Shown here piece by piece: positions 47,825 through 58,900 of a stretch of 64,000 nt of DNA. The stretch comes from Candidatus Acutalibacter stercorigallinarum. GTDB taxonomy: Bacteria; Bacillota; Clostridia; Oscillospirales; Acutalibacteraceae. The position numbers were made by a program, and so were the translations under genes. The notes under the pieces were generated by a model. The model was not told the origin of the DNA. It saw only the letters and a program-made list of their open reading frames with translations, and made no database searches. Numbering within the stretch: the stretch's first letter is position 1; each line of letters opens with the position of its first letter. The stretch is from positions 1-64,000 of the forward strand of contig DXIW01000028.1 of NCBI GenBank assembly GCA_019112625.1. The letters run 5' to 3'.

Positions 47825-48289
47825 ATGTTCCGGGTGAGGAAGGAGGCCTTTGCCATCATCGGCAAGGAGGGCTCCACCGCGGAGGGCGAGGGCTTTATCC
47901 AAAAGCTGTGGCAGGAGGCCAACGGCCATTTCGATGAGATCGCCCACCTGGCAAAGCGGGGCCCGGGCGGGGAGCTGGTGGGCATCTGGGGGGCCATGAC
48001 CGACTTTTCCCGCTCCTTCCGGCCCTGGGAGGACGGCTTCCGCCAGGGCCTGTACCTGGCGGGGGTGGAGTGCGCCGGCCAGGCGGAGGCGCCCGCCGGG
48101 TGGACAAAATGGACCATCCCCGGGTATGAGTACCTGGCGGTGGAAAATCGCGATGGGGCCTTTGGGGAAACCCTGGAGAGCCTGGGGGAGCAGGGGCTGT
48201 CTCTGGCGGGGGCGGTGCATGAATATACAGACCCGGCCACGGGGAAGGAGTACCTGTATTTTCCCATCAGGCGGCTGCCGCCGGAGTAG
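47825..48289 (+). CDS. GyrI-like/effector-binding domain protein
   Basis: FRVRKEAFAIIGKEGST, WTKWTIPGYEYLAVE, YTDPATGKEYLYFPIRR. Confidence 0.75.
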   Translation: MFRVRKEAFAIIGKEGSTAEGEGFIQKLWQEANGHFDEIAHLAKRGPGGELVGIWGAMTDFSRSFRPWEDGFRQGLYLAGVECAGQAEAPAGWTKWTIPGYEYLAVENRDGAFGETLESLGEQGLSLAGAVHEYTDPATGKEYLYFPIRRLPPE

Positions 48290-48359
48290 GGGGAGGCCAC
48301 TTCCCGATCACAATAAAAAAAGCCCGGCGGACCGGGCGGGAACAGCTGCATACACCAAA

Positions 48360-48394
48360 CCTCCAAAGGGAAGGATTCCTTTGGAGGTTTTCCT
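48360..48394 (+). terminator. Terminator-like hairpin
   Basis: CCTCCAAAGGGAAGGATTCCTTTGGAGGTTTTCCTTT. Confidence 0.7.
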
Positions 48395-48469
48395 TTGTGG
48401 ATAGGATAGGCTACAATACAGTTCACAGCACAGGACTATGGCGGACAACCGCCAGAGGAGGTATGCAAC

Positions 48470-49315
48470 ATGGATGACCGGCGTATCAGCCGAGACCAGA
48501 TCGAGGGCTTTGCCCGAATGCTGCGAAGGGAGGAGCTCCGCGAGAGCACCATCGAAAACTATCTCCGGCACGTGGCGGCGCTGGGGGCGTGGATGGGGGA
48601 CGCGCCTGTGACCAAGGAGCGGGTGGCGGCGTGGAAGGAGTCGCTGCTGGAGGGCGGGCGCTGCCCCGGGACCGTGAACAGCATGCTGGTGTCCGCCAAC
48701 CGGTTTCTGGCCTTTCTGGGGTGGGGCGACTGCCAGGTAAAGGCGCTGCGCGTCCAGCGCCAGCTCTTCCGGGAGAACCAGCGGGAGCTGACCCGGGGGG
48801 AGTTCGACCGGCTTATCGCCGCGGCCAGGGCGGCGGGGCGGGAACGGCTGCTCTTGCTGATGGAGACTATCTGCTCCACGGGCATCCGGGTAAGCGAGGT
48901 GAAGTATATCACCGTGGAGGCCCTGCGGTGCGGCAAGGCGGAGATCGCCCTGAAGGGCAAGATCCGCACCATCCTGCTCCCCGCCAGGCTGTGCCGGAAG
49001 CTGCTGAAGTACTGCAAAAAAAGAAACACCGTCTCCGGCGAGGTGTTCCTCACCAAAAACGGTTCCAGCCTGTCCCGCAAGCAGATCTGGGCGGAGATGA
49101 AGTCCCTGTGCGGGCTGGCGGGGGTGGCGCCCTCCAAGGTGTTCCCCCACAACCTGCGGCACCTGTTCGCCCGGGCCTTTTTCAAGGCCTGCCGGGACGT
49201 GGCCCAGCTGGCGGACGTGCTGGGCCACAGCTCTATGGAGACCACCCGCATCTACCTGATCTCCACCGGGGCGGAACACGCCCGCACCCTGGAGCAGCTG
49301 CGGCTGGTATCGTAG
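48470..49315 (+). CDS. Tyrosine recombinase (Xer-like, candidate DNA invertase)
   Basis: TGIRVSEVKYITVE, HNLRHLFARAFFKACRDVAQLADVLGHSSMETTRIYL. Confidence 0.93.
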   Translation: MDDRRISRDQIEGFARMLRREELRESTIENYLRHVAALGAWMGDAPVTKERVAAWKESLLEGGRCPGTVNSMLVSANRFLAFLGWGDCQVKALRVQRQLFRENQRELTRGEFDRLIAAARAAGRERLLLLMETICSTGIRVSEVKYITVEALRCGKAEIALKGKIRTILLPARLCRKLLKYCKKRNTVSGEVFLTKNGSSLSRKQIWAEMKSLCGLAGVAPSKVFPHNLRHLFARAFFKACRDVAQLADVLGHSSMETTRIYLISTGAEHARTLEQLRLVS

Positions 49316-49318
49316 AGG

Positions 49319-49337
49319 ACAAAATAACGATATTGTC
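49319..49337 (+). repeat. Inverted repeat left (IR-L) of candidate invertible segment
   Basis: ACAAAATAACGATATTGTC. Confidence 0.85.
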
Positions 49338-49403
49338 TCAACATAAGCCCATAACTTACCCTACATTTTACCACAGGGCCTGGGAAAGAACAAGGTAAAA
49401 TTA

Positions 49404-49480
49404 AAGAAAAGCGCAAGGAAATAGCCGAGGAACATGAATATGTGTTCTATCGGCTGGATTCGTGCGCTTTTCTTGTTTTT
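49404..49480 (+). terminator. Long hairpin with T-tract inside the candidate invertible segment
   Basis: AAGAAAAGCGCA...AGCCGA..GAACAT / ATGTGTTC..TCGGCT...TGCGCTTTTCTT then GTTTTT. Confidence 0.65.
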
Positions 49481-49549
49481 ACCGGGAAATGGCCGGGCCA
49501 AAACCGGGGTTTTTGGTATCGATTTTTTGCAAACCGCCCGGGCGGACAG

Positions 49550-49568
49550 GACAATATCGTTAAATTGT
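49550..49568 (-). repeat. Inverted repeat right (IR-R)
   Basis: GACAATATCGTTAAATTGT; reverse complement ACAATTTAACGATATTGTC matches IR-L at 17/19. Confidence 0.85.
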
Positions 49569-49611
49569 AGAGCCCAGAGGACAGCCCAGGGCGCGGGAAA
49601 TACCGGAAAGG

Positions 49612-49881
49612 ATGTGCTGGAGCGTGTACGAGCGAATGGGTTTGTTGGAACGCTGCACAGAGGAGGTGGGGTGCGCCTACCTTTCGGATTTGCGGTATTT
49701 GGACACCGAGGAGAGGTTCCGCCTGGCGGGGGCCGTGGAGCAGATCCCCCCGGGGGACTACAGCCTGGCCGAGTGGAACGACGCCCTGGACTACCTGGCA
49801 GGCGGGGCCCCCGCCCCTTCCACCGGGGAGGCAAAGCAGCGGCTTTTGCTGGGGCTTACCCGCCTGCGGTTTCAGAAATGA
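49612..49881 (+). CDS. 89-aa hypothetical protein between the switch and the adhesin gene
   Basis: MCWSVYERMGLLERCTEEVGCAYLSDLRYLDTEERFRLAGAVEQIPPGDYSLAEWNDALDYL. Confidence 0.6.
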   Translation: MCWSVYERMGLLERCTEEVGCAYLSDLRYLDTEERFRLAGAVEQIPPGDYSLAEWNDALDYLAGGAPAPSTGEAKQRLLLGLTRLRFQK

Positions 49882-49978
49882 CGATTTTATGGCAGTGCCA
49901 CACACGCCCGGGGGCGGCAGCCCGCCGGGGGAATAGCGAGAAAGGCAGCTCTGCCCTGTGAAAAGGAGTTCGATTTCC

Positions 49979-52900
49979 ATGGCAAACTACACAAATCGCG
50001 GCAGCCACTACAAGGCCGCCTCTCGGGAAGAAAAGCGCCGGCCCTGGCGGAAAAAGGGCCTGGCGGTTCTGGCCTGCCTGCTGGCAGTGGCCTTTGCCGC
50101 CGGCGTGGCGGCCCTGGCGGTGCCCGGGCTGTTCCGCAGCGGGGATGAGGCCACCCTGACAAAGACCATCTACTGGTGGGACAACGACAACGAGGACGGC
50201 AAGCGCCCCGGTGTGGACAAGTATGAGAAGCCGGTGCTGGTCCTCGGGGATGAAGCGAACGATGTCCAATACAAGAGCGATGATCCAGACGCCCTGGCGC
50301 TCTTGAAGTCCCTGAACTACCCGGACGGCTGGCCCGATGTGGTGGTCGCGCCGGACCAGGGGAATACCTGGAAGGTTACCACCAATCCGAAATCGCTCAA
50401 CAAGATTGTGTATGAGGTGGACGAGGACGGCAATCTGGTGGCTACCGACAAAAAAGTCACCTGGAGCTTGAGTCAGGGATTCCCGCCGGAGGTAGAGGGC
50501 TATACCGCCATTTACGCCGAGCTGGCGGGAGAGCTGGGGGACTTGTTCGGCAGCTTCTCCACAGTGGGGGAGGACGACTGGCACTACGTAAAGAGCACGG
50601 ACTACACCTTTACCATCGACCTGCGCAGCGGCAGCCTGGAGAACCTTTCCGGCATTACCGACGCCATTTTGCAGCAGTTTGAGCTGGAGGCCTCCTTTAC
50701 CGCAGGCGGCGAGCAAAAAACACCACATGTCTCCCTGGCTGAGCTCGAAGGCGAGCCCGGCTATGCCACAGTGCAGTTCCAGGTGAAGGACGACGGGGAT
50801 GAAGAGTGGGAAAACATCGACCTGGACAACCCGGACGCTATGAAGGCAGTCCACGATGAGTTGCGGCTGTCCTTGACCATGCCCAAATATACCATCGAGG
50901 GGCAGCCCATCACCTATAAGGTGGCGGAGGCCAACACGGAAGAGAAACCAGCCGACGGCAAGCTGGACTACCAAATCCCCGGTTTTGAGGGTACGGACGA
51001 CGCGGAGGACTACTTCGCCATTAAGTACGACAACACCAACGCCACCAACCACGGCAGCGCCACCGACGGCGCCTACAGCGGCGGGTCGGTGATTCTGACC
51101 CTGACCGGCACCACGGATTATAAGGCCACCAAGGTGTGGCAGGACAAAGACGGAAAGAAAGAGGATCGCCCCGCCGACGTGACCCTGGAGCTGTGGCGCT
51201 ATGTGGCCGGGCAGCCGCTGGAATCTGCCGCCGCCGTGCGGGACAGCGCGGGGAATATCTACACTTGTCCGATCTCTGCGCAATCGGATTCCGGCGTGGG
51301 TGTGCCTGTGATGTTCTATGATGCGGATGCGGAAACGGACGCGGAGGGAAATAAAATTCCCGCCGCCTTCCCCAAATACGACCCCGAGGGGAACCGGTAT
51401 ATCTATGTGGTGAAGGAGTACGGCCTGGACGGGAATTACACCCAGGTGTTCGGTGAGGTCGACCCCAGCACAGGCGATGTGAGCGGCGACTTCATCAAAG
51501 ACCTGGACGGGGACGGCGTTGTGTATGATAACGTAGGCGGCCGGCAGTCCGGCAACACCTACCTGTACAACGGCGGCACCCTGAACAACGTGCTCAACGG
51601 CACCACCACGGCCACCGCCACCAAGGTGTGGAACGCCTCTGCCTTCCAGGCGGAGTTTGGCGGCGTGACGGTGGAGCTGACCCTGCAGAGCCGCCCCTCC
51701 AAAGAAGGGCAGGGTGCAGAGGAAGGATGGACCAACACAAACGAAACCTACTCGCTCACCGGCTTCCAGGCGGAGAACCTGGCGGGGCTGTCCTACTCCG
51801 GGGCCTTCCCCCAGTACGACAACCTGGGCCGCAAGCTGGAGTACCGCTGGGTGGAGACCAATGTGACCCAGGTACTTACGGATGAGAATGGGGCTGAGAC
51901 AGAATTTACAACAGGATTTACGCGAGACGAAACCACCGGCACCGCCACCTTTACCCTAAAGCAGAAGGACTTTTCGGGCAATACGCGCGAGGTGAAGTAC
52001 ACCTCTGAGACCGAAGTGGGCGAGGATGGCAACCCCAAGATTACCAACTCCGTGGCCAACCAGGTGCACTACGAGGTGGACAAGTGGTGGGCGCTGAAAG
52101 AGGATGAGGAGGTTCCTGAGGACGCGGAATCCAACCCTAATTACTGGCAGGATGAAAGCGGCCAGTGGTACACCAAGGACATCAGTGCGGATGGTAATTC
52201 GACCATTCAAGATAGCAACGCCGAGAAAGCCACCTTCTACCTGTACCGGGTGGAGAGCGGCCAGCAGGTGCCCATGGATGAGCCGGGAGGGTATTACCTG
52301 GCCTTCACCATGACAAAGGATGAAGTAACATTTTTTGACGACCCCGGTTCCGTTACGGACGAGGAATTTGCGAATATAAAAATTACCGAAACGGGTGAAG
52401 GTAACCCCTGGCACGTGAACATCACCGGGCTGCCGGAGTTTGACGAGGGCGGCCGCCAGTACGACTATGTGCTGGTGGAGGCGGACGCCTCCCCCCGGTA
52501 CGAGACAGAGCGCGAGTCGGACGGGTACTACACCGAAGTGTACAACCCCCGGGGGCCGGGGGAGGTCCTGCAGATTCTGGTGCAGAAAAACTGGATTGAC
52601 GACAGCGACACCGTCCACCGGGAGCCGGTGGTCATCCAGGCCTACAAAAAGTCGACGGGCGAGAAAATTGAGGACGCTTCTGTAACGCTGGAGAACGGCC
52701 TGTGGTACGACTGGATCACCATTCAGTTGGGCAGCAGCGGCCAGGGGGAAGGTAACAACCCCAACGAGCCCGAGACCAATCCCGACACCAATGGGAACGG
52801 CGGTGAGGAGAACATCCAGCCCGGCGGCGAGCCCACCCAGCCCGACGATAGCACCATCGTGACCGGCGGCGAGACCGAGGGCGGCGAGACCGAGACCGAC

Positions 52901-55900
52901 GGCAATACCGATGTGACCACCCAGCCCGGCGAGGAGAACGACGAGACTGAGGAAATTACCAATACCGACAGCGACAACACCCCGGAGGAATCCGAGGTGA
53001 GCGAAAGCCTGCTCGCCAACGAGGGGAAGGCGCTGGCGGCGCCCAAGACTGGCGACGGTGAAGGCGAAATTCAAGACCCCCTCAATGAAAACGAAGGCTC
53101 CACCGGTAATGGCGGCACTCCCAGCGGCGGCACCGAAGATGCCAAGCCCGACGGTGTGCAGAGCATTAAGGATATTTACCTGCTGGAGGTCTCGATTGGG
53201 GAGGTTTCTGTCAAAAACACCCTGAAGGACGGCGACCTCAGTGACGGCATTGGTGAGGATGAAGAACCGTGGTACGACCAGGTCACCGGCGACGTGACCA
53301 GCCAGTACCACCGGTACCAGGTGACTTACTCGGACTTTACCCCCATCGATGGCACCAAACCGGATTTGGAACCGGGCAAGAGCGGCAAGTACAGCGCGAC
53401 GGTCACCAACCGGCGGCTGGGCAATATCGACATCACCGTCCATAAGGTGTGGAATTCCGGCGAAATCGGCAGCAAAGAAGAACAGGCCCTGCAGCTTGCG
53501 TTGCATCAAGCCAAAATGCCCGGCTCCGACCCCGAAGAGCCCGGCGGCCTGAGCCTGGCCCTGAAGCTGACTTTCCACGAGAGCATGGGCACGGAGCATG
53601 GATATACCATTGGGGACGATTACGTCATGCTGGGGAAAGGCGCGGAGGAAACGCCCATCTACAATGTGGAGCGGAAAGTGAAAGACGAGACCGGGGAGGC
53701 TGTTCCTTCCGACGAAGGCTTCACGGGTGAGGAGCCGGGCAGCTCTGTCATAAAAATCTACCTGCCGGACGAAGCCATCGGAGATGATGGCGAAAAAGCC
53801 GGGAAAGAGCAGACGTACTATTTCAACAACCTGCCCAAGTTTGACACCACGGGCACCATTGTGCGCTACACCGTGGAAGAAGGGTTGGTGAGCGAAGATG
53901 GCACGTTTATCTCCTTCGATGAGTATATCGCCAAGGCGGAACCTGGCGATGCGTTGGCGAAGGAGCTGAAGAAGTGGGTCCACACCATGAAGGAGGTCTA
54001 CTATGTGGCCGCTTCCGACCCCGGCGCGGCCATTCCCACCACGTCTACCAAGGACGTGGACTTCCAGACGTTCGAGGCCACCAACAGCCTCACCGGCACG
54101 AAAGATGTGCAGTGGTACAAGGAGTGGAACGACGCCTACCGCAACGAGGCGGGCGAGCGGCCCGACATCTTCCTGGATGTTTTCCGGTTAGTCCACACGG
54201 ATGACGATAACACCCGGCTGGAGCTGGTGGTGAAGGACTACCAGTGGACGCCCACCGAAGACAAAGACCCCGTGAACTACTGGACGGCCACCATGGAGGG
54301 CGTGCCCCTGTATGACAGCCTGGGGTACGAAATCACCTACTTCGCCGTGGAGCGGGCTGTGAATGATACAGAGCGGTTCGACTATGGCCCGGTGCGCTAC
54401 TACAACACGAAAGGTGACTTGATGGGCGACCGGCTGGAGGTGGACAGCGAGTATTTGGAGGAGACCGCGGAGGGCGTACTGTATGCGTGTTCCCTCAAAG
54501 ATGGCGATGACTATGTGGAAGTCGTGGGCCTGGACGAGCCCCTGGGGGAGCGCTACGCTGCCCGGAAGGTGAACTATGCCCTGGGGGAGGGCGGCACCTT
54601 CGAGAACTACCTGCGGGCCAACCCCAACCTGGCGGGCAGCAAGCTGTGGCAGGGGGTGGAATCCGGCTACCCCACCGACCAGCTGCCCCAGGTGACCTTC
54701 GCCCTGTACCAGACCACCCTGGGGAAGGAGACCGAGCCCGAGAACCCGGACGCGGAGACCGACCCCGAGAACCCGGGCGAGGAGGTAGCCACCCTGCAAG
54801 TCAACTGGGGCGGTGATTTTGGCATGCTGAATGGCAGCCTGACCACCGATTTCTGGTTCTTTATGAAGGGCGACTGGCAGGTAGATTGGAAGGACGACCG
54901 CTACGTCTACACCTCTGATGAGAGTAGTGGCACATACTATGTAAACAGCGACTGGGAAGTGGTTAACGAGAACGGCGATGACATCGAATTGCCCGACGAC
55001 GTGCGCCTGCCCCAGTACGACGAGGAGGGCAACCGCTACGCCTACACCATGGTGGAGCGGAGCGTCACCATGATGGGCCCGAATGGGAAGGACAAGATCA
55101 CGATCAAGCTCGACCCAACGACCGGAGAGCCCAGTGAGGACAACGAGGAGGAAGCTGTAGCCTTCTATAAGTCCATCTTCAAAAACGCCAAGATGACCGA
55201 CGGGGCGACCTTCCAGGCCACCAACGTGTACAACGACGAGCAAGAGGGCCAGCTGGCGGTGGAGAAGTGGCTCAACGTGGGCGAGACAACGCCGGTGAGC
55301 TACCCCGCCATCCAGGTGGAGCTGTACCGGGCTGTTACCAGCCAGAAGGACAATGAGGACGCTTGGAGATTGGTGGACTCCCACATCTGGAAGTCCAACG
55401 AGGTGCAAGAAAAGTTTACGGGTGATACCCCTGATGCGTGGGGCTACCTGGAATATACCTTTGAAAACCTGCCCATCTACGCCCCCAACGGGGAGAAGTA
55501 TGTCTACAAGGTGGTGGAGGTCAAGGAGGATTTCCTCGACGGGTACGACACCTGGGCGGTGGAAGGGCCGGTTGCAGAGGGTGACCTCGACGGAAAAATG
55601 GAGGATGACAATCGAAAAGAAGTAGTATCCGATTTGGAAGCCACAGAAGTCCTGGAGGGCAGTGAGACTACCCCAGACCTGGACACCGCCACATTTATCA
55701 ACAAGCGGGATGCCGACAGCGTTAAGCTGCAGGGCACCAAAGTGTGGGAGGACTGGGGCGACGAAATGGAGCTGCGGCCTAGTGATGCGGAAAATGTCAT
55801 TACGCTGACGGTTTCCCGCCGTGCGGACGCCCAGCCCGGGGAGAACAATGCCATTGAATCCCAGCCTTTGACTGCGGGCACGGATTACACTGTCTCTTGG

Positions 55901-58900
55901 AATATACCAGAAGATAATAATGGAGAACCCTGGACCTACACCATCACTGGCGCGAACGGCGAAGAGCTGGAGCAGTACGCCCCCAACGGCATGCCGTGGA
56001 TCTACCAGGTGACGGAGACGATCAGCGACCCGTATGATTATTACAATGCCAGCACCAACACGGTCACGTTTGGCACGGAGCCGGTGAACGGCTTCTTGAC
56101 CATCAGTGGGACAACTCCCATCACCAACAGCCTGAAAACCAGCGCCGCGTTCCAGAAGAAGTGGGTGGACGAGGACAACAAGGAAATCTCCACGGACTAC
56201 TTCGGCGATGTGACGGTGGAGTTTAAGCTGCAGGTGGCTTTTGCACCCGATACCGGTGCAGAAGCCGACTGGCAGGACGCCGAGACCTTCTTTACAAACG
56301 ATACTGCTCGGGACGGCCAGGTTTCCGTGCCGAGTAGTGTGCTCAACATGGGGACATACCAGTTTGAGGGCAGCACAAACGAGGCCAACGGCTGGCAGCA
56401 TACTTTCTCGAACCTGCCCCGGGCGGTGAAGGTTGGAGGTGAGACCACCAAACTCACCTACCGCGTGGTGGAGACCAAAGTGACCTACACGCTGCCGGGT
56501 GAGGAGAATGCTACGGAAGTTGAGGTGGAGATTAACGGCGATAAATATACCGTTACGGACAGTAAAGGCATTTTCACGGAAGCTACCTTAACTGAGCCGA
56601 CTGCTGGCGGCGCCACCTGGACTACCACCAACACCATGAGAACCGTGGACCTGACGATCACCAAGAAGTGGGTCGACCAGAACAATAAATACCACACCCG
56701 GCCCGAGGGCGAGAACGGTGAGTGGGTGGTGGACTTCCTTATCCAGTACCAAGACGCGGAAGATGTGGAGACGGGTACATATCATAACGTCACCACCAAG
56801 GACGACGAGCCCCTAATTGTGTCCATCAGCGGCACGGCCGAGAACGAGGGCACCACCACCGTGAAGGACCTGCCGTATGTAGAAGGCCGCCAGTACTACG
56901 CTTTCGAGCTGGAGCCTGGATATACAACTGATAATGTAGACGAATACATCTGTGATGAGAACGGGGGAACTTTCCACATCGGTTATACGGTGGACTACGG
57001 GGACGAGAACCCGGTACAGGTTGAGGAGCCCACAGACGGCCAGACCGACTTCATCACTACCGCTACCAACACACTGGACACCACCTCGGTGAGCGTAAAG
57101 AAAAACTGGGAACCCGAGAAACTGCCCGGTGGCGACCAGTACCCCTCTGTGACCATGAAGGTGCAGTATAAGTCTGGGCCCAACGAGGACGATTGGGAAG
57201 ATTTGGAGGGCTGTACTGTTACCCTAAATGGGAGTGAAACCCTTGCTTGGGAGCACACCTTTGAGGATTTGCCCAAATACTACCCCGAGGCTGCCGGATA
57301 TGCCGAGAAAAGGGAGACCCAGTACCGTGTGGTAGAGTTGGATGGCGACGGCTATGTGCAGGTAGAAGAGAAGTATGACGGAGAAAACAAAACCTTTACC
57401 TTCACCAACAAGCCGGTGGTGGACTTTACGGTTACCAAGCAGTGGAACAGCGTGCCGGAGGCGGCCTATAATTGGCAAGTGACCGTGGGCCTTTACCGCA
57501 CGACAGAGGAGGTAACCGACTACACAAGCCTCGCTTACGATGTGGAACACATGGTCACGAACGAAAACGGCCAGCTGTTGACCGTGGAGCTTTACGGACC
57601 CGACAACCTGACCGCCACCTTTGAGGACCTGGACAAGTACTACATGGATGAGACCACGGGCGACTGCCTCGAGTACACCTACTACGTGAAAGAGCTGACG
57701 GTTGGCGGTGATAAAATCGAAGGCGCCAGCTTTACCAAAGAGGTGGACGGCAAGGACGTTGCCTTCACCGTGGACTACACCTACGCCGAAAACGCCGCCA
57801 CCGTGGTGAACCGGGTGGAAGGCTCCCTCCAGGTGAAGAAGGTTTGGCATGACAAGGGCGGGGAAAGTGCCCGCCCGGAGACAATCACCGTGGGGCTGTA
57901 CCGCTTTGATAAAGCGTCTCAGGACTATGAGGCGGTGAAAGACCCGAGCAATCTCGAGAAAAACTACACCCTTACCCTGGATGAAGAAAACGACTGGCAA
58001 GGCACCTTTGAAAACCTGCCGGAGTACTACAGCGACGGGAACGGCAACCGAGGCGAGAAAATCCAGTATGCGGTTTACGAGCTGGAGAATGGCACGCGAA
58101 TCGAGCAGGGAGGTACCCTAACTGCAACGGACGATGGAAGCTACACCGTCTACTACGATGGGTTCACGATCCACAACGTGCGCGAGGTGGATTTGACCAT
58201 TGAGAAAACGGTCACCGGCGACGCGGCGGACCCCGAGAGGAAGTTTGCCTTTGAGGTCGGCTTTACCTACGATGAGACTATGCCGGAAGCGATCCACACC
58301 GGGCCCTACACCTACACGGTGTACCAGAAGGGTGACGGGGACGAGGCAACTCAGGTGAAACAAGATACCATTCCCAGCAGGGAGGGCACCATTACCCTCA
58401 CCGGCGGCCAGTACGCGGTCATCGAGGGCCTGCCCGCCGGGACGGCGTACACCGTGACCGAGCAGGAGGCCAACCAGGACGGCTATGTCACCACGGCCAC
58501 TAACGCAAGCGGCACCGTCACCGTTGACGGGGAAAACAAGGTTTCCTTTACCAACTGCCGCGCCCCCGGGGATCTGATTATCCGCAAGGAGGTCACCGGC
58601 AGCGGCGGCGACCGGAGCAAGGAGTGGACGTTCCACCTGAAAGCGGATCTGCCCGATGGCAGGACGCTTTGCGGCGAAGTAGCTTGTGAGCGCAACGGGA
58701 AGTCGGAGACCTTGTTCTTTGATGAAATCGACGGTTACGCCACCTTTATCCTGAAATCCGGCGAGAGCCTGACAATCAAAGACCTTCCCAACGGCACGGT
58801 CTTTACCGTGACGGAAGCGGGAGCCAACCAGGGCGGCTACACGACCACGGTGGACGGCACCGGTGCTTTACTGCCAGATAAAGATGGCAGGACAGGCACG

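Noticed and set aside
51956-56401. Long antisense ORFs within the adhesin gene (675 aa and 737 aa on the minus strand)
   Set aside because: Mirror ORFs produced by GC-rich codon bias; the plus-strand frame has clear Cna-B repeats and anchor
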